Below are positions 1-11,326 of a DNA stretch of 64,000 bases, in pieces. Both the position numbers and the translations under genes were made by a program. Each line of letters opens with the position of its first letter. Position 1 is the stretch's first letter. The notes under the pieces were generated by a model. That model was not told the DNA's origin. It did not search any database and saw only the letters and a list, made by a program, of their open reading frames with translations. Source of the stretch: Amborella trichopoda (lineage: Eukaryota; Streptophyta; Magnoliopsida; Amborellales; Amborellaceae); NCBI RefSeq assembly GCF_000471905.2, contig NW_006498233.1:1841543-1905542 (forward strand), given 5' to 3'.

Positions 1-758
1 CAGGGTGCGCTTGTGTGTGTTGAGTAGGAGGACGAGAAGAGCGTCTTCTGTGTACTCAAGTTGGCGCACTGACGATATTGTCCCGAGCAGTGGGATGCAT
101 ATGAGCAGCGTATGCAAGACCCGGCCTTGGGAGGTCTGATCCTGGACGCTGACTCAAGGTAATGTAAGGGTTGCCTCGAGGTGTAGCTCGAGTGCATGAC
201 CCACGAGCATTATGGTGTGTGAGAGAGGTCGCAAGGTCACCGCCTCAAGGAGTTGAGCCTCTAGGGATAGAGACTCGTGGTGGTTAAGGAATGTGGGGGG
301 TAACCTTACAGCGACCCACAGGAGCAATGGCAACTTGTTTACCTTTTGCAAAAAGGGACAGGGCAGCCTTCTGGCGTGCCTCGGCAATACGACCGACAAG
401 TGACTTGCCAATGGCAGGGTGCATGCTGTGTCGGGCAACAGATGTGCTGCCGATGCAAGGTGCTTTAGTGGAGGTTCCACCAGAGCGAGGAGACAGTGAG
501 TTAAGGACTTTTAGTTCCCTCCTCATGCTAATCCAGGTTAAGACCTGGGAGCTAGACCTAGGGTCTTTGCTCAAAAGAAGGGTTGAGAATGAAGTTGGAG
601 AAACTTGTTCCTTGGGGACACTCGCGAATGTGGGGATAAGAAAATCCCCAATCCGGATGAATGGTTTACAAAACCCAACAACCATAGGTGATGTGTGAAT
701 GCATAAAATAAAAGGAGACACTTAACCAAATAAGTACAATCCGACTAAGGGGTAGTAA

Positions 759-777
759 ATCCTTAGTGGAGTCACCA
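759..777 (-). other. primer-binding site (PBS)
   Basis: Minus strand TGGTGACTCCACTAAGGA begins three or four bases after the LTR end. It matches the PBS type TGGCGACTCC... that I associate with Tat/Ogre elements (from memory), with one C to T change at a CpG. Element A has the same site decayed on the other side of that CpG. Confidence 0.7.
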
Positions 778-1499
778 AGCTGGTTAAGTGCCTCGATCTC
801 GCCCTCTGGATTAGGATGATTGGGCGGCATGTGTCTCGGGTTTCAAGGGAGACCTGATACTTTGAGATCGCTCTCTCGAGAACCTCGTTTGAGAACAAGG
901 GCAGGTATTACAAATCGATGAGAGAGAATTTAAGGTGGGTTCAAGACTTACTAGGGTTGGCTCGTGTGGGCTCTCTCTTAGATCACGAAGAAAGCCCCCT
1001 CAGTCATAAAACTGGTTCGGAATCGCCTTCCTTGGCCTGTACTCTCTTGTTTTCTGCAATCACACACATATGGCAAATGTTATGAGATAGGTGGGTTAAC
1101 AGACCTCACCTTGCCTCTTTGGTGAACGTACACAACCGTGCTCATTCACAAAAAGAAGAGAAAAATAAGAGAAGGAAGATGGAAGAGAGAACAATTTGAC
1201 CAAGCGGGGAGATCAGCACAGTGACTCAGCTGATGGGTCATTGGCGTGATGTGGTAGAAAAACAAACTCGATAACTCAGACCGGCTCAACAAAATTACTA
1301 TTAGATGTCAATACCGATACTAACTAGTTGAACACGATGGTTAGTCTGTCGTGACAATATAGCAGGCACATAATTCTGGCACAACAACATTACGGCTAAA
1401 CGACAAGAGTACTAGGATAGCTTAATCTCAACCCCTCTTAATCACACGAAAGAAGGAGTGGAAGAGAAAGAAAGAAGGAGAAGAGTGTTAGAGAAAAGC

Positions 1500-2060
1500 G
1501 AAGAACACAGACAGTGCTAGGCATCGCTGACTGTATTAGGCAAAGACGAGGAAGAGGACATAGTCGGTGTTGAGCGTCTCCAGCTGTGGTAGATAAGGAT
1601 GAGGAAGAGGACACAGTTCGTGCTAAGCATCGTCGACTGTAGTAGACAAAGAAGAGGAAGAGGACACAGTCGGCGTTGAGCATTACGGGATGTGTTAGAC
1701 AAAGACAAGAGAGAGAACACAGTCGGCACTGAGCATCGTTGGCTGTGTTAGATAAAGAAGACAGAGAGAACACAGCCGGCGCTAAGCATCGTCGGCTGTG
1801 TTAGATAAAGAAGAGAGAGAGAACACAGTCAGCACTGAGTTTTGCCGTCTTTGTTAGACAAGGAAGACGGAGAAGACACAGTCGGTGCTGAGCTTCACCG
1901 ACTGTGATAGGCAGAGAAAAGAGAGAAGATGCAGTAGTCACTGAGCTTCACCGATTGTGCTGGATAGAGGAGAGAGAGGGGTCACAATCGGTGCTGAGCT
2001 TCACCAGTTGTGTCAAAGGAAGGGGATAGAGGATGGGACACAGACGGCACTAAGCATCGT
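1500..2060 (-). repeat. tandem hairpin array in U5
   Basis: About nine units of roughly 55-60 bp. Each has two complementary arms around an 8-nt loop, separated by purine-rich spacers. At 1877-1906 the arms CACAGTCGGTG and CACCGACTGTG pair perfectly over 11 bp. At 1770-1801 the outer arms are ACACAGCCG and CGGCTGTGT, again fully complementary but with a different sequence. Unit arms differ from each other yet usually stay paired within a unit. Confidence 0.8.
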
Positions 2061-2340
2061 CAATCGTGTTTGGAAAAGAAGAGAAAGAAAGAGAGATAGA
2101 GATGACAAGAAGAGAGAGAAAGAGAGATAGAGATGAGAAGAAGTGAAAGAAAGAGAGATAGAGATGAGAAGAAGAGAGAAAGAGAGATAGCGATGAGAAT
2201 AAGAGAGAGATAGAGACATGAAGAGAGGGGAGGAGGGAGAAAGAAAAAGAAGATGAGAGAGAAAGAGGGGAGGAGAGAGAAAGTTACCTTATTGAAAGGT
2301 ACCAGCCCTTTTCTTCTCTCTCCTCTCTCTCTCTCTCCAA
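2061..2340. repeat. GA-rich low-complexity tract
   Basis: Purine-rich simple sequence (GAGAGA and AGAGATAGAGATGAGAAGA repeats) inside the LTR between the hairpin array and the poly(A) signal. The predicted peptides in it (Leu/Ser repeats) are artefacts of the repeat. Confidence 0.8.
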
Positions 2341-2373
2341 GCCCCACCCATGAACTCAAAAAGAAATTGAAAC

Positions 2374-2379
2374 TTTATT
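2374..2379 (-). terminator. LTR poly(A) signal
   Basis: AATAAA on the minus strand about 65 bp downstream of the TATA box. A has the same arrangement (26844-26849). It marks the R region and places the downstream hairpin array in U5, that is in the transcribed leader. Confidence 0.55.
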
Positions 2380-2440
2380 GATGCTTCTGTGAAATGAACT
2401 GAATGTCTCTAGGGTCCTCTTTACAATTTGGCTTTGCAAG

Positions 2441-2450
2441 TTTATATAGA
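2441..2450 (-). promoter_or_regulatory. LTR TATA box
   Basis: TCTATATAAA on the minus strand. The same sequence lies at 26775-26784 (element A 3' LTR) and at 37275-37284 (element C), at the same distance from the LTR start, which supports it as the promoter of the Tat family. Confidence 0.7.
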
Positions 2451-3821
2451 ATTGGGCGTAAACATGGGTGGATGCCCAAAAACTACCTAAAATTGAACAC
2501 AATTACAATTTAATTGAATTAAAAGAAATTCTAAAAATGGGTGCAAAATGATTGTTTCACCCCAGCCAAACAATGTGTGAAATTTCAAAACATTCCTTGT
2601 TGCTGGTCGAGAACTTGCGTGATCTTCCTTGACTGATCTCGGGTTGTTGTGGTGCCCATTTGATAAAAAAATGATTGTTTCCTTATAGGGCTCAGCATGA
2701 CGGTCTATTTTATACCAACTTCGAGCAATGAATCATGTTTTTGAACCATGATCATAAGACTTAAATTTTTGATGAATCTTGAGAACTTCAGATCGATAGT
2801 GTGCACGTTCCTTGAGGTTTTCTCCCGTTTCTTTACTGAATCACACTGAACATGCTGTCACAATCATGTTGCAACAAGCACAACTCGATTTCATGTACAG
2901 ATGAAGATTTTGTCATCTTGAGTTTTTTGTCAGAATCTTGAAATCTGACGGCTGAAATTTATAGTAGCTTTGATACCTTTGTGTGTGAAATCCAACCGTT
3001 TATCGTACACCAAGTTTGGACCAGAGATAGCCACGGACCTTACACATATAATGCAAATGATTTCATATCGATCGGGTACGCAAGCGTCGTGATTTGACCA
3101 TCAGAGTGAGGCATGCTGCTGCTGAATTTTCTGCAACTTTTTTCACGGATCAGCAACTTCTTTGTATTTTTTCTCCTTGCTCGGGCATTGTCACGGGGTA
3201 TACCACATATCAAAACGCTCATCTTGATGAGACAAACACGCTCACCAAATTTGAGTTTGACCTGACTCGGAACAAGTGAGATATGAGCCTCAAAAATCAC
3301 TGCCCATGATTGTGAGAACAGCCACCTTTAATGTTGTTTTGGTGCAGGTTGGCCACACGGGAATAGTGTGCAGCCAACCTTTTTTCAGTATTTTACTCAT
3401 AACTTTGTTTTGAATTGCCTGATTAAGCCGAAACTTGATCCACAGGGGTATTTGACCATACCAGATCTAATGGCGGTAGTTCCACAATTGTTTGGTGCAC
3501 CAAAAATATAGTTCTAGTTACGACATCTATTTCAGGGTGCAAGAGGCCGATTTCACCGAAATTGTTTCGTTGTGTTCATTACCTTAGATACGTCTGATAG
3601 CGATGAAACTTGTCAGGTGGCCTTTTGGAGTACTGATGAAGATGTTGACCAATTCTGCGGCCATTATGAGACTGTCAAAATTTCCACTACTTTGTATGCT
3701 TTATTGACGTACTTCCTCTTTATTCCGCATCAGCGACCAAGGTGCTGAAAAATGTGTTCAAACACTATGACCATGTAAATATACTCTCAGTAGATAATCG
3801 TGAATACCAGGAAAATTTTGG

Positions 3822-4947
3822 TTAGGATAATGATTGGACAAACTTCTTCATCAATAGGTATTCATCATTGGTCGTGTCTATGAATATGGATTTAAAGTGG
3901 GCCAACTGCTGATGGAGGGAGCCTTGCCCATTAAATTTGGAATATTTGTGGTACCACGTAGGGTAGGGTGCTTCATCAGCATTTGCTGGGTATGGCTTGT
4001 GGTATGTATCCACCTGTCGTACACCAGGGAGTTGTAAAGACTGTAGACTTTCCATGACCAAGTCGCGGACCATTTCGGTAGTCAAAGTCCAATTGGGTTT
4101 GAGGATTGATGCTCAGCAACATAGCGGTTACTCTAGTTGCTCTTAGTATTTCACATTCTGGAGCCTATGTCTAGAGTCTGGCTTCTCTTTAGGCTAGCAT
4201 AGCCCTCATCCATGCCATTACTTAAGACTTGATCATGTTATTCCCCCCTCCAGCCATCATTACATTTGCAATGGGTTGTTGTTCGAATGAACTAGTGGAC
4301 TCGCTGTTTGAGATTGGTGTATTTCATTCTTGCAACTCTAAATAAAGAGTTGGGGTATCTATGGATACCAATGAGGCGTTTTGTGACTTGGCAATGCTGC
4401 AGGTGACATGGGGGTTGACGACGACATGACAATTCATGCTTGCTTTCTTCATTGGCAGTTTAATGGGCGGAGGTCCCTCATGGGATGAGAGGGACAATAT
4501 ATCATCAAACCTAAGAGCAATCTTATCCCCCATGGGTCCTTCTTCTTTATTGAGGAGCATCCCCACCGTGAGATAGTCTCTTGAATCATGTGCACTCTTG
4601 TTAGGCTTTATGTTCATGAATCCTACCAATGTCTCAACCATAGAACAATCTTTCAGTTGGTTCTATACTCGGGCTCTTTCACAAATGTATCGATCGAGGA
4701 CCTCACGTGTGTGATTAAGAACTGCATTGGCATGCAACCTTTGAGCTCGCATGTATTTCTTTGATCGTTCTTTGGGGATATGGGGAGGCTCACAACCATT
4801 TTGGGTCAAACTACAAAACTCCAAGGTCACGAAAACAATCAACCACTCAGGCATGATCAGCACATGGATCGAGCGGATTGGTGTTTTGAAGGCACCCAAC
4901 CGTCGGTGAGTGATGAGAGTATCTAGAACTAAGCAAGTGGACGTCAT
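3822..4947 (-). pseudogene. gypsy gag relic
   Basis: Three minus-strand open segments (4947-4663, 4641-4324, 4085-3822) look like one broken gag. The last contains a YPTWYHKYSKFNGQG...QQLAHF stretch, which corresponds to the FNG(T/Q)G...HL.HF entry of the retrotransposon gag domain. It differs from the gag of element A (13290-13940), so it belongs to another element. It is bounded on the left by the LTR ending at 3764 and on the right by the element B LTR starting at 4948, so both appear to have inserted into it. The first two segments have no recognised domain and are assigned by continuity only. Confidence 0.6.
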
Positions 4948-4951
4948 TGTT

Positions 4952-4971
4952 GTACGTCATTTTTGACGTAC
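4952..4971. repeat. perfect inverted repeat at LTR start
   Basis: GTACGTCA, four T residues, then TGACGTAC: 8-bp perfect arms containing the TGACGT core recognised by plant TGA-type bZIP factors. It lies 4 bp inside the B LTR. The other LTRs of the family do not keep this palindrome. Function is inferred only from the motif. Confidence 0.5.
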
Positions 4972-6140
4972 GACATCCTTGACACAAATAAAAAGAGAAT
5001 CAGTGACACCCTAGCTCTACAGGTGCCCAAGACACTGCCAGACCAAGAGAACACTGCAGAATAAGCTTAGCACTAGGCAACTTTAGAAAAAACACCATCA
5101 CGCCACAAAGAGACCTTACAGCTGCAGCCCCATGCTAAATGCTTCAAAACAGTACCAGACCACCGCCGTTGCATCCAGAATATCGAAAAATCCCTAAGGA
5201 CCAAATTTGGGCTCAATCGAAACTCTGAAGAACATTATGGGCTTAAATTACCTCGAAAGGGTAAGTCGTACACTATTGCGATGGGGCCTCACCAAAACCA
5301 GATCGTGATATTCACCTCTTGAGATGACCTACAAACGCTTACACGTCGCTTGATTGAAGTTAGATCAAGCTCAAATTCGAGTCATTTTGACATATGACAC
5401 GCATCTTGACATGACCCAAAATCAATGTTTTTCTAGAGAGAAGATAAGATGAAACCATGGAAAATAGATCTTTTGAAGAAAAATGCATCTCAAACGTCGT
5501 GAAGTAATAAAATCTAGAACTGTACATCGGATCATCAAAAGGATAGGTCTGATGAGACTGTATCACGAACGGCTACAAACTGGTACAACTGTTATATTCA
5601 ACCCATGGTTGGATAAATCGCAAATTCCAAGGAAGAAGAAAATAAGATCACCTGGTTGCCAAAATCCCTTTTTTTCGGTGATCTCCCAAAAACATAAAGT
5701 ACTCCAAGCAAGGACGAAAACAAATAAAAATTGGCACAAAACAACTGTGGAAGTCCCCTCTTTAATTTGAAATGAAAATAAAGATTCGCAACACCATAGA
5801 TTGTGTTGCAGTGATGGAAAAAAGTTCATGATCTAGCCAGATTTCTGTCGCTTAGGAAAAAGTCCACCTCAAGATGATCAAAAGACATCAAACCCTTCAA
5901 AATCAAACAAGCATCAAGAGTACGATGCTCGATCATCTTAAACACCTTCACAAGAATCTGAAAAATCTTCCAAGATCTAGCAATGACGAAAGGCCCCTCA
6001 AAGGGGATGGTTTCATCATTAGCACAACAGGTTTAAAGGGCATTTTGGTCTTTATTCTTAAATTCAAGATTTTATTGTAATTTCTTTTACTTGTAATTAG
6101 GTTTAGTTTTGAGTATCTACCCTTGTTTTTTGGATCTTCT

Positions 6141-6150
6141 ATAAATATAA
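6141..6150 (+). promoter_or_regulatory. TATA box of the element B LTR
   Basis: TATAAATATA lies 1.19 kb after the LTR start, close to the 1.29 kb distance in the element A 3' LTR. A CT-rich U5-like stretch follows. Confidence 0.5.
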
Positions 6151-6449
6151 GCCTAGGGCAATTGTAAAAGGGTCGGATCATTCATTAATGAAATAGAGGC
6201 ATTGAGCTCATTTTAATTGTCTTTTGCTCCTAATCCTTGCATCTAGCACCAAAGAGAGAGAAAACCTTTCAGAGAGAGAAACTACCCCTAGCCCTCGCTA
6301 GTCACACGGCTCCATTCCCTCTTTCCCTCTTATTTATTTATTCTCTCTCTCTCTCTCTCTTCACTTGTTACTTGTCCCGTGCAGTAACCCATGCTAGCAG
6401 ATTATGCACGACTGTGTCTCTCTCCTCGCATCTCTAGTGTAGACACAAC

Positions 6450-8250
6450 AAGCCTATGGTATCGTATAACACCCTACTGTTCGACACACATTCCACCACA
6501 TACCTCTAAGAGTCAACCTATGGATTATAACCCTTAGATCATTGCTCTAACTTCCTCTCTGTGCAATCGAGTTGAGTCATGAGAGACTCATACGATCTCT
6601 CCCTCAGTCACTCGGGAGGAGACTTCTTGAGCCAATAAGTCAAGAGGGTTTTAATCCTTCGATTACTCTGATCACCTGAGCGTACAATGTTCACACGGAG
6701 AAGGGAATCTTTACCACTTCTCTCCCTTATCCTTTCCTTTCGTCAGCCAACCCTCATTCGAGCGAGCAGCATAGAGGAGTACAATCGAGTCCATATTGCA
6801 GTTTTTAGAGAGAGAGAATGAAGCAATGATTTGAAAAGCCTGAGGAGAGTCTGTGTCCAAACCACACTGTAGACATCTGGAGGGCTTCATAATTGTTCTT
6901 AGATGGAAAACTACCCAGGTGTGTCTCAAACGTCAAAATGATGAGGTAAGCACCAAAACATCCCCTGTCGTAAAATCTCTCTCTTTGTTGGTTCCTATCA
7001 GCATGTACGAGAGCACGCATGCAACGCACGCAAACCCTCCGCAGTTGTTTGAGAGAGGATTTTTCTGCTATCTGCGTAAAGACAAATCAAGTCCGACCAA
7101 CGGGCAACTTCACTAGGGACACACCATCCTATAGTTGGCTCGGTCTGTTTGCAGGCAAACATCTCTTCTCTCCCTCTAAAACTGCAATGGAGTCTTATTA
7201 CTCATATTTCATCCAAGTTGGGGATTTCATCATCCACATATATGCGACCCCTCCCACGAAGAGTAGAATGACCAGTCTTGCTTCTCCATTGTCCTCCTTA
7301 AGTGGCCTAGCTGGCCCTACCATCCTAGTTTAAGCTAGGAAGATTAGGTGAAAGGGTGCACAAACTTCTTCTCCCCCCTTTTCCGACATCAAAGGAAAAT
7401 CCATTGATGTCATCTGCATCGATGGCTTTGAAGCAACTTTCTCTCATAAGCACCCTGTTATTGACGGATATGTTATCAGTCGTAAGCTTAAAAGTGGTCC
7501 TCACGCCACTCCTTCTCTTCACCCTGTGGATCCTGATAAGGCCACCGTCTCAACGGGTAACCGAAAAGTAACCCCACATGCGTTTCACAAAGGCGTCAAC
7601 TGTACCAGTCGTTGCACAAACAGCAGTCTGGCGATTCCTACTCCAATCCACACAACCCCAAAGCCGCCACGCGCACATTCACACACATTGCGGCTATCGG
7701 TCTAACCATCATCATGACAAGACGGGAAAGGTAAAACCTTACCTCGGTCTCCTCACTTACTTCGGGCCTCTTGGGGCCCGAACTCATCACAAGTGGTCTT
7801 CAGGCCACTAATGCACCGCATAATAATCTCGCAGCTTGAGTCAGCCTAAAGGCCGAAACTAAGCGAGCACATGACTTTCAAGACAATCAAAAGTCTTCCA
7901 ACATAATGCGCCTGCATGAAGGCCCTATGGCCTCTTCAACTGAACATGCAAGTATTTCAAATACCCAGCCCTCCAGTTCACGACGGGTTGGGACACAAAC
8001 AACCTGAAACACTGTTATGGGCCATGCACACACTTGTAGGACCAATACCAGTGATACAGATAAAGGAGCATCAAATGTGCTCCTCACTATCCCAAAGATG
8101 TTTAGCTTGTGGTACTCGAACAAATTCCCTTCAAGCACCAACGACCTTTTCGACCCAACTTGAGCAAACGAAACTCGAAAAGAGACAGCCCTCCAACATA
8201 TGTGGCGTGGCAAATGCTGTTATTTGACCAAGTATGCACAGTAGCGCCGG
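6450..8250 (+). other. element B leader/gag region, no recognisable gene
   Basis: I see only short frames on both strands and no domain. Position between the LTR and the protease implies that this is the decayed U5, leader and gag of element B, but I cannot align it to the gag of A by eye. Confidence 0.35.
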
Positions 8251-8918
8251 TTGACCAAATGCGGTTGTGGTCAAAAAGAAGGCTAAGAACAACCCAAAGG
8301 TCAGCACCACCACCTAAAACCCGGGAATACCCTGGACCACCATTGATCCCCTATTCAGACCTGACTACTCCCATCCATAACCACCCGCTTTCTTAAAATT
8401 CCTAGATGCTTGGCCTCCCTCGCCAAACTTCTACACCACAACAACTCTCACCCCGTTTGGCCTCTCCTACAATTGTCTCAACCGCGCAGTCTGGATGGCC
8501 TTCATTGCATGAATCCATGGTTATTATTGACTCTTCTCTGACGATTGTAACAAACCCTTCCCTTTTAAAGACATCCATCGCCATTAATTCCTTTAAAATC
8601 AGTGGAAAATCAAGGGATCACCCTTCCTGAGACTGACAAAGTAAAAAACGATGTGATTGGGAAACTAAGAAAACTACTAGCTCTCCAGAGTATCTATGAT
8701 GCCCTCATGTTGTAGACTTTAAAATGGTCTTGGTACAGTCTCTCTCTCGCCCTAAATTATACGAAATGGAAGTCGAATGAGTCTAGGTAGACCCAGCAAT
8801 ACTCAACACTTGCATGACTATCACATTCTCAGACGATGACCTACAACTAGAAGAAAAAATCTACAACCGACCTCTCTTTGTAACTGGAGAGCTGTACTCC
8901 AGTTAGGTCAACCAAATC

Positions 8919-9230
8919 ATGTTAGACGGGGGATCAGTAGTAAACCTTATGCCTCGGAGGAGTCTTTCCCGGATCAGGCTATGTCTGGAGCAGCTTGAGC
9001 CTACAAACCTAACGGTTGAAGGATTCAATCAGTCCAAAGAAAAGTCGGCTGGTACCATCCATCTCAAGCCCAAAATCGGGGATTTGAATGCTTCCACAAT
9101 TGTCCATGTTATTCATATAGACACCTCTTACAACATCCTGCTGGCTCGTCCTCGGCTACATGATCATGGTATAGTCCCATCCATGCTTCACCAATGTTTC
9201 AAATATACCTGGACACCCGGTCTATGCTGA
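8919..9230 (+). pseudogene. retroviral-type aspartic protease, element B
   Basis: The frame contains LDGGSVVNLMPRR near its start (active-site loop), then TSYNILLARP.L about 70 residues later, and PSMLHQCFKYT at the end. These match the same elements in the element A copy (16100-16430): LDGGSAVNL, TSYNILLGEPW and PSKLHQCFKY. The catalytic Asp-Thr/Ser-Gly triad reads Asp-Gly-Gly in both copies, so this may be a family feature. Upstream sequence (8640-8918) also aligns with 15870-16130 of A but is interrupted by stops. In a live element this enzyme would mature the Gag-Pol polyprotein; here the frame is isolated. Confidence 0.75.
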
Positions 9231-9309
9231 CAAAAGACCGTTCCCTATCATTGATTCACACTATGCTAACGCAAAATATTATTTTGCAAACCCAATATGC
9301 TACCAAGAG

Positions 9310-9543
9310 TTGACATTATCTGTGCGAATCAATACATTCCCAAAACTGAGAGAGACTGTACCAACATCTCATGAAGACACGGAAGATATGACACGATCGC
9401 TTAATTATCTATTTCCAGAGGAGAAGAGATATGGAAAAATAGTCCCATTGACACCTGTTGATTGGAATTTCCCCATAAACCCGAAGGACATACCATGTCA
9501 GAAAGACGAAGGGGAAGCCTCACCCTCTATCTCCTCTGCATGA
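9310..9543 (+). pseudogene. post-protease linker of element B
   Basis: This acidic frame (SHEDTEDMTRSLNYLFPEEK) aligns with the element A segment SHEDVEDVVRTFVSMFKEEE at about 16580-16640. It is the region between protease and reverse transcriptase, with no catalytic role that I can name. The coding trace continues weakly to 9659. Confidence 0.6.
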
Positions 9544-9654
9544 GAATCCCTGTCGGTGGAAACTTATAGCGAGCAAGAAAGAAAGAAAGCTGCAGATTCG
9601 AGTCTGCTAACACTGACTGTTACACATACTGTTGATGGCTTGAAGGTGTTTCAT

Positions 9655-9659
9655 ATCCC
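9655..9659. repeat. target-site duplication of element A, left copy
   Basis: ATCCC immediately before the element A 5' LTR. The identical 5 bp follow the 3' LTR at 28328-28332. Five base pairs is the normal gypsy duplication length. Removing one copy restores the alignment of element B. Confidence 0.9.
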
Positions 9660-11304
9660 TATTTGAACGTATTTTTCATCACCTTCGTCCCTGGTAGGAA
9701 GTAGGTCAGTAAACCCTACAAAACAGTGCAAATTCATGATTGTCTCAGAATGTCCCCATATTAGGTCAAGATTGTCATAAGCACTCCAAAAGACCACCTG
9801 CTAAGTTTCGTCACATTCCAACATGTCTAAGGCAGTGAACTCAAGGAACAATTTTTGAAAAAATGGCCTCTAGCATGATGAAATGGACCCTACAACTAGA
9901 ACTACATTTTTGGTATCTCAAATCACTATGGGACCATAGCCAATAGATCCTTCACGATCAAAAACCCCTATGGGCCAAGTTTCGGCTTAATCGGATACTC
10001 TAGAATAAAGATATGAGCCAAACATTGAAACAGGAGAGGCCGCACACTATTACCAATCGGCGAGACTTAGCGCCGGTTGATCTTCTCTCTCTTCTTCTAC
10101 TAATCAGTGAGATCTAACACCGGTTGGTTTTCTCTCTCTTCTACCAATCGGTGAGACTTGGCGCTGGTTGATCTTCTCTCTCTTCTTCTATCAGTCAGTA
10201 AGTCCTAGGACTGGTTGGTCTCCTCTCTCTTCTTCTATCAGCCGGTGAGACCTAGCATCGGTTGGTCTTCTCCCTCTTCTTCTACCAGTCGGCGAGACCT
10301 CACACCGGTTGGTCTTCTCTATCTTCTACTAACAGTCGGTGAGACTTAGCACTGGTTGGTCTTCTCTCTCCTCTTTTGTCAATCATCGAGACCTAACACC
10401 GACTGGTTTTCCCTCTCTTCTTCTGTCAGTTGGACAGACTTAACATCAGTTTTTTCTCTTCCTCTCTTCTCATATGACAAAATCGGCAAAGCCTAGTGTC
10501 TATTGCTTCCTCTCTCCCCCATCTCCTGAAACAGTCGGCAATGCCTAGCGTCCACTACATCTCCTCTGCCTTCTTTTCTCTCCTTCCTTCCATTCCCTTC
10601 TTCTCTTTAACCATTCCTCTTCTACTCATTCATTCGACCAAGAGTGATTGAGGTAAGCATCTCATGGCAGTTCTGTTGTCTAGCTGTAATGTTTTTGTGT
10701 CAGGTTCGCTTGACTCGCTTTATTGCCACGACAGATCGACCATCATGCATAGCTAGTCGATATTGGCAATAGCGTCTAATAGCAATCCCATGTGGCGGTC
10801 TCAGTTACTGAGCCCGTTTCGCTACCACATTGTGCTAATTATCCACCAGCCTAGTCATTGCTCTGATCTTATTGCTTGGCCGAATTCTTCTCTCCCCCCC
10901 CCCATCTTTCTTTCTTCTTTTTTAATATGCATGCTTGCGAATGTTCATCAAAGAGGAAAAGGGTGGCCTAATTCGCCTATCCCATAACCTTTGCCATATA
11001 TGTGTGTGATTGCAAGAAAGCAGAAAATAAGAAGAACACGAGCCAAGGGAGGCGATTCGGAACCAGTTTCATTACTGGGGGGCTTTCTTCGTGATGTAAG
11101 AGGGCACCCACGTGAGTCAGCCCAAAGTAATTCTCAAACTCACCTTTAAATTCCTCTCTCAATAATTGGTAACACCTGCCCCTGTTTTCGAAAGAGGCTC
11201 CCAAGAGAGCGAGCACACAAATGTCCCGAGTCTCTCTTGAAACTCGAGACGCGTGCCGCCTGATCCTCCAGGGATCTGGAGGGCAATATTGAGGGACCTA
11301 ACCA
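9660..11304 (+). repeat. 5' LTR of element A (internally deleted)
   Basis: 1645 bp, starts TATTTGAACG (first dinucleotide TG mutated to TA) and ends TAACCA. Compared with its 2841-bp partner it lacks about 1.15-1.2 kb: the U3 sequence runs to about 10052 and jumps straight into the hairpin array. The missing piece corresponds to about 25866-27005 and contains the TATA box and poly(A) signal. This LTR should have no native promoter. Confidence 0.85.
10052..10560 (+). repeat. tandem hairpin array in U5, 5' LTR of A
   Basis: Units of about 40-43 bp with TC-rich spacers (CTCTCTTCTTCTA) and the core TAGCGCCGGTTG. A typical unit has 5' arm ACCAATCGGCG, loop AGACTTAG and 3' arm CGCCGGTTGAT. The later units (10440-10560) are degenerate. 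The array is homologous to 27000-27560 and, inverted, to 1500-2060. Confidence 0.8.
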
Positions 11305-11307
11305 GCG

Positions 11308-11326
11308 TAGCAACTCCACTGGGGAC
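11308..11326 (+). other. PBS of element A
   Basis: TAGCAACTCCACTGGGGAC starts three bases after the LTR end. It is the same site as 777-759 (minus) with two G to A changes, one at the CpG that is C to T in the other element. This points to methylation-driven decay of an ancestral TGGCGACTCC. Confidence 0.7.

Larger units (their letters stand above)
1..3764 (-). mobile_element. Tat/Ogre-type gypsy element, 5' LTR plus leader (partial)
   Basis: On the minus strand a complete LTR (3764 down to 781) is followed by a primer-binding site and about 760 bp of leader that runs off the window edge. The leader is the inverted counterpart of 11327-12060 in element A, and the LTR is the inverted counterpart of 25487-28327, so the family assignment rests on direct internal comparison. 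The gag and pol of this copy lie outside the window. Reading frames of 108-145 codons in 154-721 occur on both strands with no recognisable domain; I treat them as leader shadows. The first 5 bp outside the LTR on the minus strand read CATAG (3769-3765); the matching target duplication would be outside the window. Confidence 0.85.
781..3764 (-). repeat. 5' LTR of the left Tat element
   Basis: The LTR is 2984 bp, starts TGTTTGAAC at 3764 and ends TAACCA at 781. The same termini occur in the LTRs of element A. Within it, in transcript order: U3 (3764 to about 2450), a TATA box, a poly(A) signal, and a U5 that holds the tandem hairpin array. It is the only LTR in the window that combines intact termini, TATA box and a neighbouring PBS, so it is the best reference copy for the family here. 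Confidence 0.85.
4948..9659 (+). mobile_element. element B, Tat-type gypsy, 5' part
   Basis: An LTR of the same family begins TGTTGTACG at 4948 and is alignable in patches with the element A LTR (for example the run around 5195-5300 with 25790-25900). Leader, gag-end and protease traces follow on the plus strand up to 9659, where element A is inserted. The sequence resumes at 28333: 9640-9659 joined to 28333 onward matches the uninterrupted region 16850-16890 of A without a gap, after removing one copy of the 5-bp duplication. The boundary between LTR and leader is not clear: I could not find a PBS, so the LTR end lies somewhere after the TATA box and before about 7350. Confidence 0.7.

Noticed and set aside
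284..721. 145-codon minus-strand and 135-codon plus-strand frames in the left leader
   Set aside because: They overlap on opposite strands, have no domain, and lie in the leader of a retroelement.
1438..2359. Leu/Ser-rich frames on the minus strand
   Set aside because: Translations of the hairpin array and GA-rich repeats; the repeat period creates the peptides.
6440..6475. TGGTATCGTATAAC at 6456 as the PBS of element B
   Set aside because: It resembles an initiator-Met PBS, but the family to which the B LTR belongs uses a TGGCGACTCC-type site, and no LTR end TAACCA precedes it.
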